The notes under the pieces are model-generated. The model made no database searches. It saw only the letters and a program-made list of their open reading frames with translations, and had not been told where the DNA came from. A DNA stretch of 64,000 nucleotides from Malurus cyaneus samueli (Eukaryota; Chordata; Aves; Passeriformes; Maluridae): the NCBI GenBank assembly GCA_009741485.1, contig CM019217.1:30497247-30561246 (forward strand). The letters are read 5' to 3'. Shown one piece after another: positions 60,860 to 64,000 of this stretch. Positions within the stretch are counted from its first letter, which is position 1, and each line of letters opens with the position of its first letter. The translations under genes and the position numbers were made by a program.

Positions 60860-60971
60860 GGTATTCACAGAACACCAACAAATCATTACCCTCCCCTCAC
60901 ACTCTACCTTTTACCTGCTTCTGCGTTCAGATGCACCTCTTCATCATTGCTGTCAAAAATGTCTTTTGTAA
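60860..60971 (+). other. candidate terminal exon (weak)
   Basis: A good acceptor (GGCATTGTTCTGCCCGCAG) ends at 60859. Taking one base to complete the codon left by the candidate exon at 52252-52354, the frame reads VFTEHQQIITLPSHSTFYL and onward for 36 codons to TAA 60969-60971. A second frame from the same acceptor stays open longer, to about 61082, so the choice of frame rests on phase alone. No polyadenylation signal was confirmed nearby. Confidence 0.2.
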
Positions 60972-61423
60972 AAAGACCCAAGTCACCCCACCACTCCAGC
61001 TTCTAAAGAAATATTGGCAAGGCCCAGTGATCAATAAGAGAGCTCAGAACAGAAATAAAAGAACTGGCACTTACCAGCAGTGAGGCATTGCTTTCTGTCC
61101 CACTGAATGGCACAGGTTGGGTGTGGGCTCTGTATTCATAACATGGCTCAGTACCTCTGCAGTCTGGTCATTTTTGTTGTTTCAGAACAGAAGTTGAAGG
61201 AAGTGGGTGGGTCATTCGATAGTCGGTTCAGAGCTGACTGTAAGACTCTCTGTGATTGGTGAGGGTCAGAAACATGCCCAAACCACCAAGAAGAGGTTAG
61301 AACTGAAAACAAGTTTAAAATTTAAATACAAAAACAATGTTAGTGACTACAGCATTCTCATTCCTTCTTTCTGTTGGGCATTCCTGATCCTTCGCTCTGC
61401 ATCTGATTCAAACTGGATTCCAG

Positions 61424-61510
61424 CTGATATTCAAGGTCAGCAGAAGCTGGCTCAGAGACATCAGCTACAAAATGCACCAGGAGAGGAGAGTGAAGGAGAT
61501 ACAGGAGAAA
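61424..61510 (+). other. candidate 87-base exon (weak)
   Basis: The segment lies between an acceptor (GATTCAAACTGGATTCCAG) and a strong donor (GAGAAA|GTGAGC). It is an exact multiple of three. It reads DIQGQQKLAQRHQLQNAPG and then EESEGDTGE, polar and coil-like. The opposite strand over the same bases is also open after a strong pyrimidine-rich acceptor (CTCCTGGTGCATTTTGTAG), reading DVSEPASADLEYQLESSLNQ. At most one strand is likely real. Neither matches a protein I know. Confidence 0.2.
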
Positions 61511-63589
61511 GTGAGCAGCCCCATTACATGTGCAAGAAATCAAGTTCTTAAAATAATCAAAGACAGTTTGACCCCACAGTTCTTTGTAGAGCAAGAAGCC
61601 TGAAAAATAAAATACTGCACAAAGCCATCTCTGTGTTAGAATCCAGTCCCAGTAGGTAAACAAGAATTTTTTACCTCTAGAACAGAGTCAAAGGAAAAGA
61701 AATTGTTCCTCAAGAACAGAGTAGAAGAGGACTTTCTGCATAAGCTTTTTTCAGTTGCTTTGCCTGACAGCCTGTATTGAGTCAGGGAGAGCACAAGCTG
61801 AAGAACTCATACTCTGATCCAGGACTTGGTGACAGCCAGTGTGGCCATAAAAACTGTAACTTTGGCATAACCAAGCCATGCCACAACTGTGTCTGTACAT
61901 CCTCCTCTGAACTTTTAGAGTATTATCTCCTGATGTGAAAAAAATGGTGGAAAAAATCAGCTGAGGATTCCAGAGTCGTGCTACAAGATGGGCTACGTCT
62001 CTCTTCAGTCACAGAGCTGGATGTCAGGAAATGTCTGGGAAGAAGGTCACACTGACTTCTCAGTTAAGAGCTGATTTTTGCATGCATCTCACTTTCACCA
62101 CAATTCCACACCTCAATAAGACAGTCAGCCACCACCAGATATTCTTTGAACCGCAACTCTGCACTCCTTTTTCTCTGCATGTTGTATATTTCTTTTGTAA
62201 TACAACTTTTTCTTGAACTTCAGAGAACTTCAGAACACAGAACTGTCTTGGTATGTATTTCTGACTAGAGTTGTGTTCGTCTTATTTCTTAGGTGAAAGA
62301 AGATGGAATAGTCATCTAGTGAGAGGGATTGGCTGGGAGATAAAGCCAGATATCATTTAAATAATCCAGACTGTGTCAAAGACTCAGCCTGGACTGAGAC
62401 CAAAAGAATACTTAGAGCCTTTTTAACCTGAAACTTGATTCATGTGAGGCTTTTTACATATTCAGCAAGAAATGCATCACAGAAAAAAAGGCAGTGTTCA
62501 TATGTGGAGTCTAGGAAGCTGGAACTGGTAGAAGGTTTTTGCTTTTCTCCCAGAACTTGGTAGGTGACTTCACTACTGTACTGGCTTGTCTCAGAAGCCC
62601 ATCTCTCATCTTTTGCTACACTTGTGGATAGAAATCCACACTACTGTCATATTCCCTGTTCCAGTTCTGCCTCCACTGAAATCAGAAATCACTACTGTTT
62701 CCTTTCTAAGTCATAAAACTCTCTACAGCTTTGCTTTTATTCATAGCCACCTGCACCTTTTGCCAATCATCTCTATCCTTAGAGCCACTCTGTGTTAATC
62801 TCGTCTGGAAAAATCTTGCACTTGTTACATCATGTCTCTCACTCTTTACTAATCTATCAACCAAGACAAGACCCGAAGGAATCAGTGCTGTCATCTGGTG
62901 TTCAATGCTCCTGTCTGCTTCAAGCCTCCTCTTTGCTTCAGGAATGTTGGCTCTAACCTGGTAGACTAGAGCAACAGTAATCACATATAAGAAAAAATGA
63001 GGACTTTAAGGACAGCAGTGGGAGAATGTAAACGTGTTGAAAGTAGGAGAAAGACCATGATAGAGCTTGAACTCAAGTCTGAGTTGTAAAGGTTGTCTGA
63101 GTTTTGTGAGCTGACCGTGTGTACAGGGTCAACTATAAAGTGCAAGAAACTTTAAACTTCTGAATGTAAATGTCAACATAAAATAAATGCCAGATGATGA
63201 TAGAGTATGTGACTGTGTGGGAATGGAGGCACATGGAGTTTAAATGCCAGCACAACCTCTGATGTGTAATAGGGCTAAATCTCACTTGAGATGAAAAACC
63301 TGTAATGCCAGCAAGAATTGAATCTATCTCCTGAATTTCAACTCTTCATCTTCTACAGCCTAACCTAACCCTGCTTCGAACTCATCTCTAGACTGTAAGG
63401 CCTCTTAAACAAGCCACTGTAGCTGATAACTTCTGACAAAAGTTAGTGTAAGCCTGTTACTTAAAACAGCTGCTTATGTGCTATATATTTTTCCAAGTTA
63501 CCATTGAAAAAAATTAAATTATTTAAACAACAGAACATGTCTATACAGCAAGGTGTAGCCTCTGTAATACTCTGATTCTGTTAGGAAAA
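61511..63589. other. gene-less DNA
   Basis: Open frames on both strands around 62586-62984 have mixed composition and no motif. A patch at 61780-61920 may be an unidentified repeat. Confidence 0.5.
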
Positions 63590-63790
63590 ATTTATCCTTG
63601 GAAGTGTCTCAGCCTTGTTGTCTTGGCTGTCGTGCACACAGGAGCCTGTGTGTGCTGCTGTGGGGAGGCTGGAGGAGGCAGCTCAGCCTTGCAGCAGAGA
63701 AGCTTCTGAGCTTGTTGGGGTGATGTGCAGGCAGCAGCTGTGCATGTCTGCCTACTTCTGAATAAACAGTCTAACATCACTGAAAGAAAG
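63590..63790. other. GC-richer patch ending in AATAAA
   Basis: Sequence rich in CTGTGTGTGCTGCTGTGGGG, GCAGCTCAGCCTTGCAGCAG and GGTGATGTGCAGGCAGCAGC ends with GAATAAACAG at about 63762. The shape resembles the 3' part of an LTR or a 3' untranslated region. No family was recognised and no boundaries can be set. Confidence 0.3.
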
Positions 63791-64000
63791 GCTGTAAGGC
63801 TTTGAAAAATAAATCCTGAACATGGGTCTGACTCCTAATTCAAAAACCTAATCCAATTTTCTCAGTGTGAAAAATTCAGATTCTTAGCCCCAAATATTCC
63901 GTAATACTGAAGTTGGTTATGGGGGCTGCAGTTTACACACTTGCTCTAAGAATACAGTGGTTTAAAATCCAATTGGAAAATTTCAGAATGTTTATAGTGC
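63791..64000. other. gene-less window edge
   Basis: AT-rich sequence with no recognisable feature up to the end of the window. Confidence 0.5.

Noticed and set aside
1..64000. CRISPR arrays, operons, rRNA or snRNA genes
   Set aside because: No regularly spaced repeats, no prokaryotic gene layout and none of the conserved snRNA, 5S or 7SK words I know were seen on either strand.

Overview
The window looks like a stretch of AT-rich bird nuclear DNA, most likely from a songbird, and probably lies in an intergenic region or a very long intron. The evidence is its repeats. A CR1 LINE 3' end at 7075-7520 finishes in the avian octamer-type tail and a second CR1 piece lies at 32552-32690. A solo LTR at 34771-35451 closely resembles the LTRs I know from passerine genomes. 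There are also ancient MIR-like SINE scraps, many short microsatellites and almost no CpG. I see no prokaryotic gene organisation, and no complete protein-coding gene can be assembled from what is visible.

Layout. 1-7.1 kb: gene-less AT-rich DNA. 7.1-7.5 kb: CR1 with a frameshifted remnant of its reverse-transcriptase ORF. 10.0-11.2 kb: GC-richer sequence with homeodomain-type sites that looks like conserved regulatory DNA. 13.5 kb: MIR fragment. 15.9 kb: 46-base poly-T run. 16.8-18.4 kb: a minus-strand series of splice-flanked open frames, the best of them 17070-17259. 26.4-27.7, 31.0, 34.5, 40.6, 45.2, 49.6 and 51.3 kb: further enhancer-like candidates. 32.2-32.7 kb: a protein-like minus-strand reading frame ending in a stop, next to the second CR1 piece. 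34.8-35.5 kb: solo LTR. 43.5, 52.3 and 60.9 kb: three plus-strand splice-flanked segments whose reading phases agree. 47.0-47.2 kb: a poly-T run followed by a scrap resembling a pogo/Tigger-type transposase. 54.6-55.2 kb: a GC-rich block that may be an old LTR-type repeat.

The possible biology is (i) unannotated exons of one plus-strand and one minus-strand transcript, both hypotheses built from splice consensus, open frame and phase agreement only, and (ii) non-coding regulatory elements. Transcript data and multi-species alignment would decide both. No undescribed system is demonstrable from the sequence alone.
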